Origin: Roseomonas marmotae
GTDB taxonomy: Bacteria > Pseudomonadota > Alphaproteobacteria > Acetobacterales > Acetobacteraceae
Reading direction: 5' to 3'
DNA: 64,000 nucleotides
Assembly: GCF_017654485.1 (NCBI RefSeq)
Contig: NZ_CP061091.1
Span: forward strand, 2,796,501 to 2,860,500
Both the position numbers and the translations under genes were made by a program. This document shows, in pieces, positions 62,629 to 64,000 of this stretch. Under the pieces are notes generated by a model. It was not told the origin of the DNA and did no database searches. It saw nothing but the letters and a program-made list of their open reading frames with translations. Each line of letters begins with the position of its first letter. The first letter of the stretch is position 1.

Positions 62629-63966
62629 ATGTCGTGGGACAATAGGGTGGTCTGGTCGGAGGGGCTCTTTCTCCGCCCCCAGCATTTCCAGCAGAACGAC
62701 CGTTACGTTGAAAAGCTGGTACGAAGCCGCACCGCCGCGTTGCGTGGCTATGGCTGGGGCTTCACCGAGTTACGGTTGAACCGGGAGATGCTGTCGCTCG
62801 GCCGGATCGCCGTCGAAAGCGCCAGCGGCGTTCTGGAGGATGGCACGCCCTTCAGCATTCCCGAGGACGCGGACCCGCCCGCCCCCTTCGCGGTACCGGA
62901 ACAGCTGCGGGACAGCGTGGTCTATCTGGCGCTGCCGCTCTCGCAGGCCGGCGCGATCGATACCGATGCTCGCAGCCATGCCGATGTGCCGGTGCGTCAT
63001 GGTGTCGCCGAGCGGATGCTGACTGACATCAATGCCGGCGAGCGTGAAGGCGCCGCCATTGAGGTTGCCCGCCACAACTTCCGGCTGCTGCCGCAGGAGG
63101 CCGACCGCGCCGGCTTCACCTGCCTCCCTGTGACGCGGCTGGTGGAGTTGCGGGGAGACCGGCAGGCGGTACTGGACGAGGCGTATATCCCGCCGATGCT
63201 GGATTGCGCCGCTTCCTGCGTCCTGTCCAACATTATCACTGAGGTCACCGGCCTGCTGCGACACCGGGCGGAGGCACTGGCCGCGCGCGTGGCGCAATCC
63301 GGCACGCGCGGCGTGGCGGAAATCGCCGATTTCCTGCTCCTGCAGGCCATCAACCGTCAAGAACCGCGCTTCACGCATCTCGGCGCCTCGGCCCTGGTGC
63401 ATCCGGAGACGTTGTTCGCCCTCTCGGCCGAACTGGCCGGCGAACTGGCGACCTTCGCGCGGGCAGAGAAGAGGCCGCCGCCCTTCGAGCCCTACCGCCA
63501 TGATGACCTGGCGCGCAGCTTCCAGCCGCTGCTGCGGTCCATCCGGGCGTCGCTCAGCATGGTGCTGGAGCAGTCGGCGGTGCCGATCCCGCTCCGGCAG
63601 CACAAATACGGCGTGCATGTCGCGGAAGTGGCCGACCGCACCCTTTATGCAAGCGCCGCCTTCGTGCTGGCGGTGCGGGCGGATGTGCGGGCAGAGCGGC
63701 TGCGGCGGGAGCTGCCGTCACAGATCAAGATCGGCCCGGCGGAGAAGCTGAAGGAGCTGGTCAATGTGGCGCTGCCGGGCATCGGCATCACGGCGCTTCC
63801 TGTGGCGCCGCGCCAGATTCCCTTCCACGTGGGCGTCACCTATTTCGAGATAGACCAGCAAAGCCCGCTATGGCGGGAGATGCGAACCGCGAGCGCGCTG
63901 GCGCTGCATGTGGCCGGCGAGTTCCCCAATCTGGAGATGGCGCTATGGGCCATCCGGGGGCAGTGA
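62629..63966 (+). CDS. tssK: T6SS baseplate protein TssK
   Basis: 445 residues, full length. The N-terminal shell domain begins RVVWSEGLFLRPQHFQQNDRYVEKLV, a near-universal TssK start. The middle has LPQEADRAGFTCLPVTRLVELRG and the C-terminus, which contacts the membrane complex, ends FYFEI-like (VTYFEIDQQSPLWREMRTASALALHVAGEFPNL). TssK links the baseplate to TssL/TssM, whose genes probably follow past the right edge. Its stop overlaps the next start (GTGA). Confidence 0.95.
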   Translation: MSWDNRVVWSEGLFLRPQHFQQNDRYVEKLVRSRTAALRGYGWGFTELRLNREMLSLGRIAVESASGVLEDGTPFSIPEDADPPAPFAVPEQLRDSVVYLALPLSQAGAIDTDARSHADVPVRHGVAERMLTDINAGEREGAAIEVARHNFRLLPQEADRAGFTCLPVTRLVELRGDRQAVLDEAYIPPMLDCAASCVLSNIITEVTGLLRHRAEALAARVAQSGTRGVAEIADFLLLQAINRQEPRFTHLGASALVHPETLFALSAELAGELATFARAEKRPPPFEPYRHDDLARSFQPLLRSIRASLSMVLEQSAVPIPLRQHKYGVHVAEVADRTLYASAAFVLAVRADVRAERLRRELPSQIKIGPAEKLKELVNVALPGIGITALPVAPRQIPFHVGVTYFEIDQQSPLWREMRTASALALHVAGEFPNLEMALWAIRGQ

Positions 63967-64000
63967 CCATGGGCCTGGTGCTGCGCGTGGAAGGCACAGG
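63963..64000 (+). CDS. Start of the next T6SS gene, cut by the window edge
   Basis: A GTG at 63963 overlaps the tssK stop, and an in-frame ATG follows at 63969. Only about twelve codons are visible (MGLVLRVEGT). The start would suit an FHA-domain (TagH/Fha) protein or a small T6SS subunit, but too little is present to decide. Confidence 0.4.
   Translation, partial: MTMGLVLRVEGT

Noticed and set aside
1..64000. CRISPR arrays, rRNA or riboswitches
   Set aside because: No regularly spaced direct repeats, no rRNA-like sequence and no recognisable riboswitch core were seen.

Overview
This window looks like the chromosome of a high-GC alphaproteobacterium, probably in the Acetobacteraceae (Roseomonas-like). 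That is inferred from the GC-rich codon use, the many flavin and alpha/beta-hydrolase genes, the EgtB/EgtD pair and the layout of the type VI secretion (T6SS) operon. No rRNA or tRNA gene is present to settle the taxonomy.

Layout. 0.4-5 kb: a small basic protein, a secreted MetX-like hydrolase, and a GMC oxidoreductase with a small monooxygenase. 5.5-7.3 kb: an AT-rich two-gene insert of unknown function. 7.5-17.4 kb: ordinary metabolism, namely an extensin-like protein, an M20 hydrolase/cupin/SRAP operon, a uraH/flavoprotein pair, an aldo-keto reductase, a zinc ABC transporter operon behind a Zur-like box, a DUF445 protein and an esterase. 17.6-24.4 kb: a decayed belt holding a helical protein with a double-glycine-leader-like start, a broken TetR-SMR operon, an FkbM methyltransferase, a transposase remnant, an intact M81 peptidase/ABC binding-protein pair, and a frameshifted LysR regulator. 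24.5-26.2 kb: a TetR-MFS operon with a palindromic operator over its start codon.

26.7-34.1 kb holds four co-directional genes that I cannot assign to a known system: a 573-aa protein, an alpha/beta hydrolase, a 245-aa helical protein and a 1298-aa multidomain protein. The last contains what reads as a fold-type I PLP-dependent domain followed by a coiled coil. The 245-aa protein shares an N-terminal WLxxVxGhRhP motif with the first gene of the 5.5-7.3 kb insert, so the two loci may be related. These are the best candidates for an undescribed system.

34.4-49.2 kb: egtB-egtD (ergothioneine), a GntR regulator, a broken LLM flavoprotein, a large winged-helix/STAND regulator facing an Ohr-like protein and two alpha/beta hydrolases, an IS481 remnant, a second GMC oxidoreductase followed by an atypical response regulator, and an HxlR regulator facing a short-chain dehydrogenase. 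49.5-64 kb: another hydrolase, then half of a T6SS cluster. tssA-B-C-hcp-E-F-G-H(clpV)-vgrG run leftward as one tightly packed operon, and tssK runs rightward from a shared promoter region. tssJ, tssL and tssM are not in the window and probably lie past the right edge.
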